NCBI GenBank assembly: GCA_017548985.1
Contig: JAFYYW010000026.1
Location: forward strand, 93,235-157,234
DNA from: Bacteroidales bacterium
Lineage (GTDB): Bacteria > Bacteroidota > Bacteroidia > Bacteroidales > UBA932
DNA length: 64,000 nucleotides
Direction of reading: 5' to 3'
Shown: positions 63,925 to 64,000 of the stretch, one piece after another
Position numbering within the stretch: the first letter of the stretch is position 1
Layout of the letters: every line of letters starts with the position of its first letter
Position numbers and translations under genes: made by a program
The notes under the pieces: generated by a model
The model's input: only the letters and a program-made list of their open reading frames with translations
What the model was told of the DNA's origin: nothing
The model's database searches: none

Positions 63925-63949
63925 TCCGGTGTTTTCCGACCCCGCCGGA
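63925..63949. repeat. GC-rich stem-loop, possible oriT/att structure
   Basis: TCCGGTG (63925-63931) pairs with CGCCGGA (63943-63949), with one G-T pair and an 11-base loop. It lies 36 bp before a possible start codon at the window edge. Confidence 0.4.
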
Positions 63950-64000
63950 AACAAGATGAAAAGAACTAAAACAGGACCCGAACAATGAGTGCTTTCTGGA

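Larger units (their letters stand above)
55530..64000. mobile_element. Integrated, probably mobilisable element (left part)
   Basis: The gene set is integrase, two unknown proteins, excisionase-like HTH protein, RecA-like ATPase, primase-like protein and cargo ATPase, unlike the housekeeping genes to the left. The order matches Bacteroides NBU-type integrative mobilisable elements, in which a relaxase gene and oriT follow the primase. The right end, any relaxase and the second attachment site lie outside the window. The broken integrase suggests it may be fixed in place unless rescued. Confidence 0.75.
63595..64000. other. Structured non-coding right edge of the window
   Basis: About 400 bp with no supported gene. 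From left: the promoter of the DUF4143 gene, a terminator-like hairpin (63729-63761), a direct pair of GAGTACCA 13 bp apart (63779-63786, 63792-63799), a C/T-rich stretch, and a GC-rich stem-loop (63925-63949). ATG 63986 could open a gene that leaves the window. In NBU-type elements oriT and the relaxase gene lie at this place; that identity is only inferred. Confidence 0.5.

Noticed and set aside
63661..63954. Minus-strand frame of 97 codons at the right edge
   Set aside because: It runs through two strong stem-loops, has a disordered, charged composition and no known motif. Judged non-coding.

Overview
The window reads as one contig of an uncultured Bacteroidota, probably order Bacteroidales. 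The evidence is the gene families (long Rho with a disordered insert, GIN-domain/DUF2807 protein, PPi-type phosphofructokinase, Omp85 lipoprotein, LptD with OstA domain), start codons with little Shine-Dalgarno signal, and many copies of the Bacteroidota -7 promoter box TAnnTTTG (with TTTG about 19-20 bp upstream in the best cases). A cysteate-synthase-like gene suggests a sulfonolipid-making lineage, perhaps near Rikenellaceae; that placement is inference. No rRNA, tRNA or CRISPR array was seen.

Positions 1-55529 are a dense, ordinary chromosomal core. In order: Tat export (tatA, tatC); an ABC-F ATPase; a GIN-domain protein and an M19 dipeptidase; on the minus strand an Xre regulator, pyrD and cinA; queA, an acyltransferase, a Ca/Na exchanger and the cysteate-synthase-like enzyme; rarA (minus); A-type flavoprotein and rRNA/tRNA uracil methyltransferase; an Omp85/TamA-like lipoprotein (minus); a SpoU methyltransferase, a receiver/ATP-grasp fusion protein and a GH13 enzyme; PPi-PFK (minus); then ligA, yihY, rel, an Ig-like lipoprotein, an outer-membrane protein and ispG in one overlapping run. 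The minus-strand block rsfS-ftsH-cdsA-psd and the block dnaA-pepD-rpe follow, with birA between them. Then come an amidase/lptD divergent pair, rho, carAB (minus) and mnmE. Several convergent pairs overlap at their stop codons, leaving no room for an intrinsic terminator.

From 55530 to the end of the window lies the left part of an integrated mobile element, apparently inserted at the 3' end of mnmE, the conserved FCIGK-stop codons that SGI1-family islands also use. It starts with 665 bp of non-coding DNA rich in inverted and direct repeats (GTGTGCCA family and CGAACCG family). Next come a tyrosine recombinase broken by a one-base frameshift, two unrecognised proteins, an excisionase-like HTH protein, a RecA-like ATPase, a CHC2/Toprim primase-like protein, a 58-codon gene with a clear terminator, a reverse-oriented AAA/DUF4143 ATPase with its own promoter, and a structured non-coding stretch running off the right edge. 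This order (int - accessory - HTH - ATPase - primase - expected mobilisation genes) resembles NBU-type integrative mobilisable elements; no relaxase and no right attachment site are in the window. The most interesting unexplained signals are the shared inverted repeats upstream of the integrase and of the primase, and the unrecognised genes between them.
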